NCBI RefSeq assembly: GCF_910592395.1
Contig: NC_088323.1
Span: forward strand, 6,944,001 to 7,008,000
DNA length: 64,000 bases
Direction: 5' to 3'
Origin: Lineus longissimus
Taxonomy: Eukaryota; Nemertea; Pilidiophora; Heteronemertea; Lineidae
Shown piece after piece: positions 45,759 to 57,874 of the stretch. Position 1 is the first letter of the stretch. Each line of letters begins with the position of its first letter. The notes under the pieces are model-generated. The model saw only the letters and a list, made by a program, of their open reading frames with translations, searched no databases and was not told the origin of the DNA. The position numbers were made by a program, and so were the translations under genes.

Positions 45759-48700
45759 TCAGTGTTGATCAGGCAGATGAAAATACGACTCCATCACTCC
45801 ACGGCGCCTGACGTCACAGGTCCAACAATGGAAGCCCCCGTCGAAAGAGTTCGCATGTCTGAAAATAAGACAGATTATAAGAGGTGAATCACTTATGTAA
45901 TCATGCGACCCCGTATCTATACAAGCAACTTCCTTATCTTTACCTTCTTAGTGTTCGAATATCTTTTTATGGCTATACTACTATGTCTCAAATAAAGCTG
46001 GCTAGCTGTCGTCTCTGGTTCCTCTCCTGGTCTCCATTGATACACCGTTTGCCAAAAAAAAGCTGGTTCGTGATGGTCGATGTCGCCAGGAATTGTCCTG
46101 ATAACCCTTTGATAAGACAGTAGAACAATGGGAATTTAGGCCCAGGTGCCAGCGAGCTTTGTTTAAAGACAATAGACTGAGTATAGGGGCCGGCCTTAAT
46201 TCGCTTACTTGATGTCCAGAGTTATGCATTTAATTCCTAACTTCTCAAACATTTTCTGAGTTGGTACCTCTTCCTTAGCGCAGATCACTCTCTTCTCGTC
46301 CAGCATCAACGTGTTCATCGACAGCCAGTTTGAGGAGAACCACAGAGGGTGCCCTGCAATATAAAGATTCATGGTCATTTAAGGTGGATGCCATCTTCGA
46401 ATTGTGCAGGTCACATTTTGGATACATTTCTGCCAATAATTTCTTTCTCCCGTTTTGTGCTTGTCGTTGTTATCGAAGGCCGATATATATCGATGAAACC
46501 CCCGGAATATATAGTTACGACTTGCCGCAGTGGTACCAGGCGACAGGATGAGGCTGGTCCAATGCGTCCGGAGTGTACTTTCTACCAACAAAGTTTCTTT
46601 CGTGCGTGGACTCGTGTATCTGAGGGAGACAATCGACAGGATCCAGGCAGGTCTTAAAGTCGATCAATAGGCGTCTCTCCTATTTCACACTGCCGAAACT
46701 GTTCACGCTTTGTATGAGGGATATATAGTTTCGCTGAATCAAATACAGCACAGGTTTATAACTTTTCATAATAGTCAACTGAAGACTACCGATTTGAGCC
46801 TAAGCATCCCCACCCTCTGTGGGACTTTCTCCGAGGCCCAGTAGGCTATGCGCTCACCTTTCAAGACTGGCCTCGCGGCTTCGACTATCTTCCAACCCGC
46901 CCGATCAAACATCTCCTTATGCTCCTTCCGCTGGAACGAACAATCTGGGTTCAAAACAGCTAAACCTGGTCCGATGATGGAGAAAGTGGCATCTATATGC
47001 ATGGGGTTGGGATCGTTGAACGCAACGCGATGGATGCGAATATCCTTCGGCGCAAGGTGGCGCTCTACCCAGTCTATTCCCATGTCGTTTGTCGTCTGTA
47101 TATATAACGAGAAAAGCAAAATAAAAATTAGTCTCAGTTCAGAAAAAGTTTGTCCAACTTTTTTTCTTCTTAAAAAAACACGAGTTTTTTCATTTCTAAA
47201 GTTCCAAATTCTTCGACTTCATCATTTCTTGATATGACCTATTCGACACCTTATACTCCTGATTCTGGCCGACTTACATGACTTTTCTGTGCAAATATGT
47301 CTCTTCCAGCGCGCATGAAGTCCGCCGCATCAAAACATGGTTCAAACTCGGTCGTAACGAATTTCCCTTGAGCGGCGAGTCCTTGACTTTGATCCCAATC
47401 CTGCAATAGAGGCCAGTCACTAGTAGGAGGCTTTTTCCGATTTCTTAACGGTTTTCTAAGTTTTTCCTGATTTATCCGACAAAAGTCCGACATTGTCCGA
47501 CTTTTCTCTAAAATATCGGATTTCTAAAAAGCCCGTGAAAAGGCAGTGCTTCCCAAAGTATAGGGCAATAAAGATCAAAGGCCATTGTTGAATTGGGAAT
47601 AATGAAGTGTGAGCCAAACACCCAGGGTTTCCCAAAATGTCAATAATACTAATTAACACACTCAATTAGGTAAAAAATTTAATGGCATACCGGTACCTAC
47701 TTAGGCTGTCCAAGAACTAAAAGATGGTAGGCAGCGCCGATGATGTTCAGCTTGAGGCCGCGATTCACCCCTCGCTGTCAGCATCTGAGCATGCTTCGGC
47801 GCCTCATTAGATGCAAATTAGGGAATGAATTCAGTCAACACAGGCCCTACCTTGTCATACAATTCATCGGACATGAGGGGTTTGGGGGCAGTGGTCCACT
47901 GGGCGCCGCCTCTGAAATACTCTTTCATCAATGTCCGATAGCCTCGGTATTCGAAGAAACGCGATCGCCACGCCATCGGAGCTTCGATAATCTCGTTTCC
48001 TACCACCATCAAGATGTCACGTGGCATTGCACAATACATCCCTGGAAGAAGAGAACAACACCAGCCAAGCGCCGACTACATTAACTCATTTTGTCTGCGC
48101 TTGGGGCAGCGAGAAGTTTGATTATTTCCAAAAAATGACTAAGTTTTGTTCACCCATTTCCACAAACTCCCCTGTGTTTGCTTCTCACTTATTCTGCCGA
48201 ATCAGCCGCAGATCGGAACTATAAGGCGCCAAGTGGGAACTTAATTATTTGCCAAAAAAGATTATATGAAATAATCGCCTTGTCGTATTTTGGACGTTGC
48301 GGGGCTTTGAGAAAACTCCCTAATCATACCGTACCTGAAGCCTTGAAGTCCGGTGTCTCGAATGTCTTCCCATGATCCACCAAATCAGGACGCCGCACTT
48401 TAACACCTTCTTGCTCAAGAATATGAACCAATTCATTTATCTCTTTCTCTGCTTCATCCATAAATTTCTTTGGGAATGGCTGACCAGCATTTTTTTGGAA
48501 GAGGGGCCAGGAATCCATTTTATTAAATAGCGCCTTGAAAAAAACCAAGTGAAGTTAGGACGTTTGAGAAATAAAACCATGCACTATATTTATTATTTTT
48601 ATTATTGTATTATTTTTATTATTGCTAAACGAACTGTGATGTATGCGTGTACTGTTTCTCCTGCAAAGGAGGTTTTAATAAATAAATAAATAAATAAAAT

Positions 48701-49980
48701 TTAATAGGCCTACTGTGTTGCCGGAATTTGAATAAACCACGAGTAGCTTTATCATAATATCAATCAATTTATTAATGGCGGTTTAAAATTCCCAGGTGAT
48801 ACGTTTATACGGGATGTCCACGTGAATATGGTAGCATATCCTTCATGCACTATAAAAGTACATGCACTATATATATTGTAGATTTCGGAGGTCAACAAAA
48901 GAGTACCAGTAGGACTAAGTAGGCCCTGGTCCCGCCTTTATTGTGACTTGCCATGCACAATCTGCAAAGCGCCGCTTCCCATACCGCCGTGGAACATTGA
49001 CTTACAAAACATTAGAAATACCCGCTGGTGTGGCTTACAGATCTTTAGCCAATGACTGTGACCACCTGTGCATACAATAACATTTAAATAGCACTGTTCG
49101 TGGAGTGTGAGTAGCCAATTATAATACATGCAATATATGGCACCCCAAGAGGCCTCTTCAAAATGGCACCCAATACCAGTGTAATGTTTTTGAGTGTTTC
49201 TGTTTTTGAGTGTTTCCCCTCATTGTTTGGGAACGCTCAAAAATAGATTGACGAGTTTTTCTGTGTATCCCCCTATTGAAAAGTCATGGTCTCTCTAGCT
49301 GCCTATTGTTTGGAAACACTGACACATGGGAAACAACCACAGATGTTACACCGGTATTCACGAGGACGACCTGTATATACCGGAGAGATGAGATACACTG
49401 TTTTAGGTTTTGGTGATTCTGGTCGCGGGCATCCAGAGACGGATGGGCGTTTATGTGACCTTTGTTATGGAAGGGTCACTGTCAGTCACGTGTTTAGGCC
49501 AGATCAATCATCTGTCAGGAATCCACTGCTAACCCACAATTCACCAGTAATCCATTCTGAAGATCGTTTTGAGGGTTTGAACGATATGCGAATGTTTTTT
49601 GGCAAACACAAATATGCACCCCAGAGAAGTTGGAAATGAAGTGAAAAACTCTTTCTTTTTTTGGGCGAACAACTTCCCAAATGGACTATACATGTATTTG
49701 TTGACCGAAAGACCTTTACAGTTTTCTCAAGCTCAAAGCCTTTATTTCTGAGAATGAGGTGACTGCCAGGTCGCCAACCGAACCTTGCTATACAGACCTT
49801 TATTTCTGAGCCCATAGTAGGCCACACGGCATTGTCTATCCTCCCGACTATCACCTCCTCGAGGGGATCCCACTCGTTACATGACCAAACCGGCGTGTGC
49901 TCCCAAGGTTCATATACCTCCGCAGTGTTCAACGAAACATTATTCGTTTCCTGCAACTTCGAAGCCGAGGTCGACAAATT
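45759..49980 (-). CDS. GATM: Glycine amidinotransferase (AGAT), first exon not found
   Basis: This enzyme transfers the amidino group of arginine to glycine, giving guanidinoacetate, the first step of creatine synthesis; it is mitochondrial in vertebrates. Seven minus-strand exons are placed: 49798-49980, 48335-48533, 47851-48041, 47278-47400, 46858-47095, 46209-46353 and 45759-45858 (1,179 bp, 392 residues plus stop). Hallmarks in order are [57 protein letters not shown] (active-site Asp), [11 protein letters not shown] (active-site His) and [14 protein letters not shown] (catalytic Cys). All catalytic residues are present and no frame is broken. Exon 49798-49980 has no initiating Met upstream of the conserved region, so a 5' exon, probably encoding a mitochondrial presequence, lies above 49980. 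Two introns contain a repeat also found at 51 kb and a LINE tail. Confidence 0.95.
47430..47590. repeat. Dispersed repeat, copy 1
   Basis: It shares with 50990-51145 the sequence TTAACGGTTT, CCTGATTTATCCGA, GTCCGACATTGTC, TCGGATTTCTAA and AATAAAGATCAAAG in order. It is in a GATM intron and has no coding capacity. Confidence 0.6.
48590..48705 (+). repeat. LINE/SINE 3' tail with (AAAT)n
   Basis: TATTTTTATTATTG repeats are followed by GTACTGTTTCTCCTGCAAAG, GAGGTTTT and then (AATA)n. This is typical of a 5'-truncated non-LTR retrotransposon end. It lies in a GATM intron, opposite to the gene. Confidence 0.5.
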
Positions 49981-50989
49981 CTGAAAACCAAAATATCATT
50001 GCACACTGTACATGTATATTATCATATGCTATAAGTAAGATCAAGTATAGATGATGGACGCCATCAGTATCTCTCAGCTAAGGACCAACACCTTCGTGCC
50101 CCTTCGTGCCCTTTCGGCCAAGTGCCCAAGGACCCACACCTCACACTAACAATTGGCCTTCAAAGCAGTCTGATTTCATATGAATTTCAGTGGACTGCAG
50201 ACAATTTTGTGATGCATCCTTGTGCCAGTGCAGTGCCAGTGCCAGGTATTTCACCAACCCTGGCACTTGCGCTGAGGATTTTCACACCGGGCGGTTTTAA
50301 CTGTCACCAACTTCAGAAAAAAACATTTTTAATGAGTAATAAAATTGTCGGCTGCCATATGAAAAATGAACTAGCACCGGCATCGGCTAATTAGTCAGGA
50401 GTTTATGATGGCTCATTCGGAATTGCACCCTTTGACGTAAGACGATCTGTGTGAGTGAAGTTTTATGAATATGGCAAGCCAAAAGCTGTAGACAATAGGA
50501 CCAAAATATTTACTAATGATACCCACAGTGTCACATGCCTCGTGTGTGACCTCCGCTGTACAACGGGTGTGGGAGCGCACACACAAAACGTAACTACCAT
50601 AGAAAAGAGGGAGCGGGGGAGGGGGGTGATATGGTATAGGGTCCATGTAGATGGTAAAATTCATACCATGCACTGTTCTTTAATGGAACTTCTCAGTTAC
50701 CAAAGTTGTCATTTTAGTAAAGAGCCCGAACCCCGTTTGAGACAATTTAAAACTTACTCTGCACTGAGACACTCTACTGTGTGACAAATATCTTCCCAAT
50801 GGTTGAATAATCCTCTTCATTCTCTTCTGACTTTCTACTAGTACGAAGAGAATACCTTATTCTATCTCTGTAGCATAAAAAGATAATAAGGATACGATTA
50901 CTAAGATGCAAAAATCCAATCAAGCGCTTGGAAGGAAAACTATAAAAAAATGACCTTCGCAGTGCAAAGACTACCACTGGAAAGCTCTT

Positions 50990-51145
50990 TTCCGACCATT
51001 AACGGTTTCTCTAACTTTTCCCTGATTTATCCGATAAAAATCCGACATTGTCGGACGTTTTCCTGAGAAGGTCGGATTTCTAAGAAACCTGTGAAAAATG
51101 CCAGGGCTTCCCGAAATAGGACAGTAAAGATCAAAGACTTACGTT
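50990..51145. repeat. Dispersed repeat, copy 2
   Basis: This is the partner of 47430-47590 in the same orientation, diverged by perhaps one base in six by eye. Confidence 0.6.
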
Positions 51146-51371
51146 GAGTGTAAACGAAGGGCGTGCCCCTCTAAACTTGTGTCAGGAAAATCAAATGCAA
51201 AGCGTGATCAAACTAACTTGGTATGTACATATATAGTATTTGTAACGGTAATGTTGAAATTCATCAGTTCGTATTTATGCAAACGAAAATTTTCAATCAT
51301 ACAAATTTCACTTTTTAAGGGTTGGCTATAGGTACTGTTCACTTATGTCGATCCTGCAGCTCATCCTGGGT

Positions 51372-51510
51372 TTTATATCTGTAGACTTGCCACAGCAAAT
51401 ATTTTTTCAATACCTCTCCAAATATGTACCTGATAGTTAAAAACATGCTCGCGTCTAATTGATAGGTCTGGACCTCCAACCTATGAATATTCATTGGTGG
51501 TATTGTCTCG
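51372..51510 (-). mobile_element. Truncated GAGACAAGACCAC-family element
   Basis: Its reverse complement matches the first ~140 bp of 4123-4529 (CATGAATATTCATAGG-like start, GAGAGGTATTGAAAAAATAT, then GTCTACAGATATAA). The other end is absent. Confidence 0.65.
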
Positions 51511-52284
51511 TAGCCTACTGCAGTGCGTCGGGCAATGCCCCGGGCAATGCAGCAACGTACCTGTACCCATCTTGGTCCTGCATATGGTCTACCCGTCCCA
51601 AATCAATAAGAACTCCTTCAAAATGAAGTGAATGCCTATTAAAAACCTGGGAGGCTGTTCTCTGGACCGAATCCCAACCTTGAAATTGCTATTCACTTTG
51701 TTTTGAAAGAGATTTAATAGGTTTCAGATTTCAAATTCTAGCCAAAAACTCACCTCGTCAAGTAGGAAGGAAGTGACCGGTCACAATTCAAAGTTTATAA
51801 AACAAATAGGTCAGTTAGCTGCTTTAACACCAAGGAGAACCGTGTTGGCACACCACTCGGCCAACTTTTGGAATGGTAAACTGGATGAAAGTTGACCCGC
51901 ACTTCACTGAACTATTTATTACAAAGCCATCAAAGGATGAATTTATTCTAACGATGCATATTATAAAAGGGACTACGTCATTAGGCCAAGCATTACATAC
52001 TGATTACATGTATTATTAATGCTGCCATATATATTTGACCTGATGTATAATAAAACCAACAGGTGTTGAGGTAGATGGCAAATCCGATAGCGAGGCGGTA
52101 CCGTAAAACTTGTATAAAACTGTAAAAGAGAAAAAGAGTTTATGGAATCTGATTGCACTACTGGATAATGGCCAATTACAGTACAACCTTTCTAATGCGG
52201 ATACCCATGGGACTGGGCGTTGGTGTCCGTAATGTAGAGGAGTCATTTATAGGTAGGTTATGCCATTATTGTCCAAAGGAATGT

Positions 52285-52510
52285 AGGTAACAAAGGCACT
52301 GGAAAAAAGGAACAGAAAAAAGGCACTAGGTAAAAAAGGCACTGGAAAAAAGGCACTAGGAAAAAGGCACTAGGTAAAAAAGGCACTAGGAAAAAGGCAC
52401 TAGGAAAAAGGCACTAGGTAAAAAAGGCACTGGAAAAAAGGCACCAGGAAAAATGGCACTGGGTAAAAAAGGCACTGGAAAAAAAGGCAATGGAAAAATG
52501 GCACCAGAAA
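52285..52510 (+). repeat. AAAGGCACT minisatellite, forward arm
   Basis: Many short units of the form AAAAAAGGCACT(A/G)G, 14 to 18 bp apart. The reverse-complement array lies at 52955-53110, making a large inverted pair. Confidence 0.85.
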
Positions 52511-52954
52511 AAATGTATGGGAAATCTCTGAGAAATCTCTACTACATAGATAAAAAATAAAAATAAAAATTTCTATGTGCATTTCTATGTGTAGTTTTTT
52601 TCTACATCAACAGAATACTGGGTGGTCCAAAAAAACGGAACAGCCTATTTTCAGTACCCTCCGACCAGAAAAACTAGCTTGGATAGGCAGGGAATCCTTA
52701 TAAAAAATGATACAAAGATCATCCGATTTGGTCCAGTAGTTTAATCAAATTAGATTTAGGGTTCCTCACCAACCTATTTCTACAAGATACAATAGTTTAT
52801 CACAAGAGTGGCTATTGACATCTAGAAAAACATTCTTGATGAGTCTCATTGCAGTTTTATTGGTGAGAAAGACTTGGAAGCACATTACACATAGCACATT
52901 ACACATATAGAAATGCAAGGGGGGGGGCACCCCAAATGAATTTTTCACCTAGAG

Positions 52955-53110
52955 ATTTCCTGGTGCCTTTTTTTCCAGTGCCTTTTTTACCTAGTATAGT
53001 GATTTCCTGGTGCCTTTTTTCCAGTGCCTTTTTTACCCAGTGCCTTTTTTTCCTAGTGCCTTTTTTACCTAGTGCCTTTTTTCCAGTGCCTTTTTTTCCA
53101 GTGCCTTTAT
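52955..53110 (-). repeat. AAAGGCACT minisatellite, inverted arm
   Basis: Units of CCAGTGCCTTTTTT, CCTAGTGCCTTTTTT and similar are the exact complement of the forward arm. A minus-strand Lys/Gly/Thr-rich open frame across it is a product of the repeat. Confidence 0.85.
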
Positions 53111-54060
53111 TACCGTCTACCGTCCAAAAGGTGTAGTCATGTTCATGAACATGGGGGTCGTGAAGCTTACATATTACATATTCCATTTAGTTGTAAAAAT
53201 ATTAACTACTACAAATAATTTGATGCCATTTATATGCGAACTTGAAATTAGTTAATTAGCATTTCTAGTGGAGGTAATATTAATTTGCCAACATTGATAT
53301 ATGCAGGTTGTGTTCGCACGCTACATACTTATTACATAGACAGCGTACATCATTATAGTAATACTTGTTACACAAGGGGACAAACTACTCAATGGACTGC
53401 AATTAATGTTACATTATACACCTTTCCAGAAATGGGGCGCTGAGTGTCCGAAATAATGATGTCATAAGGGGAAACTAGGCCTCATGGTGGAGGGACAAAG
53501 GAGATAGCCATGCTTGACCAACTCACTTGAATGCCTTTGATGACGGGCAAGGGGGAAAAAATTAGTTCCAATGCAAGCCACCAATTTCGGGAAGCATGTA
53601 TACAGTAGCTTGGCAATGTGATGCACAGTGAAGATAATTAAACAATTCATTCTGTTTTAATTAGGAGACCAACGGACATTAAATTCACTCCACTCCAATT
53701 AACTGAACTTTGTGTCTAATTATGTTCATCAATTACGCAAACTTCACACCTGTTAGGTCTAATCGACTACCTAAGTGAACACGGGAAGCCATTGTTTTTG
53801 TTAACTGTCTGTAATTGTGAGGTAATTGGACCAAAAAGTCACCATGGCCGTGTCCGCAATTCGGAGTAGAGAGGTGTCCGCCCTACCGAGGTTTTGGTTA
53901 AAGCAAATGACTAAGAAAAAAAATCGGGACTGAACGAACATGTCCGTAATGCGGAGGTGTCCGCCTGGCAGAGGTGTCCGCAAGGGGAGGTTCTACTTTA
54001 ATTTAATAAGGTGTTGGAGGTATCTTGAGTGGCTGGTGTGCAAAAAAAACACGCCTGCAC

Positions 54061-54480
54061 TTCAATCAATCAATCAATCAATGTTGGCATTTGTAAAGTG
54101 CTCCAATTACGCAGTGAGTGGGTATTCCGGAGCGCTTTTTCCCCAAGGCAACTGCAAAAAGGTGGGCCTTTAGGAGGGACATAAAAGTCTGGAGGGAATC
54201 AATGTTACGGAGCTTTTGCGGCAGCTGGTTCCACAGTTTTGGAACAGCGACCGCAATGGAACGACCACCAAGAGTCTGGCACTTGAACCGAGGAACCTCT
54301 GGGAACATCGCAGATCCTGATCTAAGGCTTCGGCGATCGATCCTTCTTAATTGAATCATGGATCTGAGATATCCTGGAGCCCTTGAACACCAAGAGCAGA
54401 ACCTTGTACTGGGTCCTGAGCTTGACTGGAACCAGTGCAGGTGAAAAAGCACAGGGGAAAGCAATCACACACACAATTTT
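54061..54480 (-). pseudogene. CR1/L2-type LINE 3' end, ORF2 C-terminus
   Basis: Minus-strand translation shows a typical non-LTR ORF2 tail: LRTQYKVLLLVFKGSR in one frame, then RRSLRSGS, LGGRSIAVAVPKLWNQLPQK and LQTFMSLLKAHLF in another, so there is at least one frameshift. The element ends in a (TTGA)n tail (ATTGATTGATTGATTG on the minus strand, 54061-54082), as is usual for this group. The copy is 5'-truncated and dead. Confidence 0.85.
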
Positions 54481-54678
54481 CCAAAAATCCAGTATCATTT
54501 CGATCCTTGAATATTCATAGTGAATAATCCTTTTGATCAAAAACAGGTATTTGAACACTGTTCCCAAGAGGTGAACGGAGCAGCTACTTGCGATGAAAGT
54601 GCATCGGGTTTAGTGCTAAAGAAGACTGATCATTATCGCGTGCAATTCGTACGGCCGTCAGAATATCCAGATGACCTA

Positions 54679-55683
54679 TTATTCAATTTGTTTGAATAAT
54701 TTCGAAAACCTGAAAATCCTATTTCTATTTCTGTGCTCAAAAGAGGGCACCGGTGAAAATAAATCCCCGTTACTGAGGATCGGTACTAGGCATTCGTTTG
54801 TCTTGCGATGGACATTATCAAAACTGATGATAATCTGTTTCTGCTTCACAAATGTGTTTCCGGTAATCCAAGGATTCAAAGGAATGCACATCAGTTTAAA
54901 CATGTCAATGGAAATAGCTCTGGTGCCTTTGAATGAAATCGAATAACATTTCGATTGCTTTCGGCTGTAAAATGGCCCCGATTGGCCCGTCACTTGATAT
55001 AGTATTCCGAACGACCTACGAGGATGGGACTTCATTGTTGGGAATATGTGACAAATTGATATGAATCTATGTATAGCATTCATGATATGGTACGCCATAT
55101 TGCCATCGGGTGTGATCATCAGTTTAGGTGCTTCATCTGTTGACCAACCAGGCCCGGGTTTGAGGATACACTGCCTTCGGCGCCATGATGTTACATTGAA
55201 TAAGGCGATGTCGAATGTTTTCTTCTGCCGCATTCCGTAGCCAATCAACAACTGGCTTCCAAAGAAAGACGCATCACTAATTCTATGAGCCATTAAAATT
55301 GGATGATCAGGTGGGAATAGGATCTCACTTAGCTGGCCTGTTGTCACGTCGAACAATTGAACTATAAATTTGTAGTCTGCTCTTTTCCCATCCATATCAA
55401 GAAGGAACAGCTTCATAGCACTTACTATTTTCAAGACAAGCCGACAGACGACTGACAATGCCGACATGCTATATACTAGGCGGTGGTCGCCTTCAGATAT
55501 CTTATAGACAAGCACGGCCTTTAGCACTCGCAGATATTTGTTCTTGGATGTGTGGAAAAATATTAGACAACATGAGTCGAAATCATAGGAATACCGCATA
55601 CTCTCATTTTTAAGTAAAAAAGCTGACACGGGGGGTTTGAATAAAAGAACACCATGTCTCTTAAATTCAACTACAGCGTTTTC
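54679..55683 (-). CDS. Protein of unknown family, paralogue 1 (terminal exon)
   Basis: One long exon of 334 codons ends at the stop 54679-54681. It lacks a convincing initiator Met. It begins after an acceptor (TCTTTCCAG) in phase 0, at the same relative position as the exon of paralogue 2, so at least one upstream exon is inferred. Conserved blocks shared with paralogue 2 include (L/M)FKPPVS near residue 14, GDH(R/Y), M-K-L-x-L-L-D, DHP, a K-K-T-F/Q-K-F segment followed by LFN(V/I)T, NGDLF(S/A)PV and R-F-(S/A)-KLFK at the end. No signal peptide, zinc finger or membrane segment is evident. The alternation of short hydrophobic strands could suit a beta-propeller or beta-rich fold, which is inference. 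I do not recognise the family. Confidence 0.6.
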   Translation of the reverse strand, partial: ENAVVEFKRHGVLLFKPPVSAFLLKNESMRYSYDFDSCCLIFFHTSKNKYLRVLKAVLVYKISEGDHRLVYSMSALSVVCRLVLKIVSAMKLFLLDMDGKRADYKFIVQLFDVTTGQLSEILFPPDHPILMAHRISDASFFGSQLLIGYGMRQKKTFDIALFNVTSWRRRQCILKPGPGWSTDEAPKLMITPDGNMAYHIMNAIHRFISICHIFPTMKSHPRRSFGILYQVTGQSGPFYSRKQSKCYSISFKGTRAISIDMFKLMCIPLNPWITGNTFVKQKQIIISFDNVHRKTNECLVPILSNGDLFSPVPSFEHRNRNRIFRFSKLFKQIE

Positions 55684-56120
55684 CTGGAAAGAGTGCAAGT
55701 CGCGGAGAGTTAAATTTTGTTTCAATCAGGCGGAAAAGCTACATGTAGTGTGGCGGATAGCCCATTACATAGCCTCGATCCGCTACGCTGTACATCGAGC
55801 CTTTGTGCTGCCTCGAAAAAAACCAGGAATTCCAGCCCAAATGCATCTAAGATTAACCCATGATGAAAAACAGGTGTAAAAATAGTTTGACGTCACAACG
55901 CTAGCCAATCAATCAGGCCATTGTTTCGTCAACCAATCATTTTCGCAATAGGCACCTCGCACTTTGTCCCTTTTGGGGAGGAAGTATTGGTCTATGTGGT
56001 GGACCCCTCCTCGCGTGACGTCAATTAGAGTTGCTACTGACGAGTGACCCCGGACCCCGCCCTCCCCGCGTGACTGCGTATAGTGCCACCTACAGAAGAT
56101 TCCCAAATCTCCAGCACATC
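55684..56120. other. Spacer between paralogue 1 and the Harbinger element
   Basis: Candidate location for the missing first exon of paralogue 1 and its promoter. I see no signal I can support. Confidence 0.4.
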
Positions 56121-56145
56121 AGGGCCCGGTTGCTCAATCAGCGTT
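56121..56145 (+). repeat. Harbinger left terminal inverted repeat
   Basis: Twenty-five bp perfectly complementary to 60942-60966, followed by imperfect subterminal GCGTTAA repeats to about 56300. Confidence 0.92.
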
Positions 56146-56316
56146 TGCATTAACGCCAGCGTTAAATCTCACCTAACGTGGCGTTAAATATTTTTGGGTT
56201 GCTCAATTAGCGTTAGGCAAAGACCGGCGTTAAATTTGGCGTTAAATTTAAAGTACCTCCTCAGCCTCAGTTAAACCCAGCGTTAGGAGATTTTTGGCGT
56301 TAGCAGCAAATCCAAC

Positions 56317-57874
56317 ATGGCCGCCAACATTGCAATCTTTCCACTTCAGCCACAAATTCAGGCAATTCGACAATATAATCGCACTTTTAATCATCTTGAG
56401 CGCTTTAATGATAAGAAACTATTTAAAAGGTATCGTTTTGAGTTGGATGGGATTGAATTTATATGTGATTTAGTGAGAGAGGACCTCGAAAGAGCAAGTG
56501 GTAGGTCAATGGCCCTCACAGTGGAAATACAAGTGCTCCTTGCCTTGCGTTTTTTTGCTTCGGGGGCATTTTTGGAGGCAATAGGAGACACCCTTGGTGT
56601 AGACAAGGGATCAGTATCAAGAGCTGTGCGTGATGTAAGTGCTGCGTTACACCGCCGGAGGGATGAATTTATAAAATGGCCAATCCAAGTCGAAGAGCGG
56701 CGTAAAGTACAGATGGGTTTCTACAACATCTCAGGCTTCCCAAGAGTACTCGGCTGCATAGACGGCACCCATGTGAGGATTATATGCCCAAATGCGCCAC
56801 TCTTGCCAGTAGAAGCACCACCACCTCCACCACCACCACCAGCAGATGATGAAGAGCAGCTACCACAGCAGGCACAGCCAATGCCAAATGCAGCACGGCC
56901 AGAGGAAGATCCACATGATGATGATCCACAGCAGCCTCAGCAGCAGGGAAGGGTCCCAAACTATGAAGCGTCATTCGTTAATCGCAAGGGCTACCACAGC
57001 CTAAACATCCAGGCAGTCTGTGACCACACTGGTAAGTATTTATTAACATACCTAACCTTTATTTCTTGCAGAAATTGATGAAATAACTACGATTTTTCAC
57101 CCTGAATTCTGACAAGTTTTGACAGAAGCTGCCATCTTTGTTTATGACCGAGGTGAAGGTCATGCAAGTTCATGCAGTGCTGATATAGGGGGTGCAAACT
57201 TGGTATTAATTCAATGGTTTAAAGGGGGCACTATCTGCATTTTAATGTATGTTGGGAATTTTTCTCCTAGTCCTAGTCAGTGATGTTATAACCACTTTGA
57301 GTTTGACTCCCACTTGAAATAGGATTCCTGTAGTATCTAATTGCTGTGTAAATTTTCAGGAAAGTTCACAAACATAGTGGCAAAGTGGCCTGGAGCTACC
57401 CATGACAGCTACATTTTCCGTAACTCAGCCCTCTCCGTCCACATGGAAGCGAATAACCCAAGAGGAGAGGACGGGATGATGTTAGGAGATAGTGGCTATC
57501 CTTGCAGGCCATTCCTCATCACCCCCTACCCCAACCCTACAACACCTCGTGAGCAGCACTTTAACAAGTCCCTCTGTGGCACAAGAGTTCGCATTGAACA
57601 TGCCTTTGGTGTCCTCAAACGGCGATTCCATGTGTTGCATGGCGAAGTTCGCATGCAACCTGAACGTGTGGTAAAGATTGTGTCGGCGTGCACAGTGTTG
57701 CACAATATTGCAGTCATGAGGGGAGAACGGGAGCCCCCAGAGGACGAGAGTGACAACAGTGATCTTGAGAATAACGACATTGATAGCGACAGTGATAGTG
57801 ATGGTGGAGACGATTATGATGGGCCAGAAAATGGACGACTTTACAGGGATTACCTGGCAACCAAATACTTCTAA
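56317..57874 (+). CDS. Harbinger DDE transposase (HARBI1-like)
   Basis: Two exons (56317-57031 and 57360-57874, GT/AG, phase 1) give 409 residues. A helix-turn-helix-like region at about residues 65-112 (LALRFFASGAFLEAIGD, VDKGSVSRAVRDV) precedes the DDE nuclease: D149 in GCIDGTH, D282 in GDSGYP and E318 in RIEHAFGVLKRRF. All three are intact, so it could be active. A Pro/Gln/Asp-rich insert at about 165-212 (EAPPPPPPPP and following) between the first and second Asp is unusual and may be a linker. An acidic Ser/Asp tail precedes the C-terminus. In the family the protein cuts and joins transposon ends and needs the Myb-like partner for nuclear import and DNA recognition. The start at 56317 is the first ATG of a long open frame. 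Confidence 0.93.

Larger units (their letters stand above)
49981..54060. other. Intergenic repeats upstream of GATM
   Basis: It should hold the GATM first exon and promoter. A minus-strand frame starting at 50977 (MVVFALRRSFFYSFPSKR) looks like a presequence, but its nearest donor is in the wrong phase. Repeats present are 50990-51145, 51372-51510 (fragment of the GAGACAAGACCAC element), the minisatellite pair at 52285-53110, and GGTGTCCGC-type repeats near 53830-53990. No other gene is seen. Confidence 0.45.

Noticed and set aside
50774-50977. Candidate GATM mitochondrial presequence exon
   Set aside because: The N-terminus looks basic and hydrophobic, but the nearest donor (GTAATC) ends in phase 1 whereas the next exon needs phase 0; left unassigned.
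52899-53186. Lys/Gly/Thr-repeat protein on the minus strand
   Set aside because: It is a translation of the AAAGGCACT minisatellite, with no start context or splice support.
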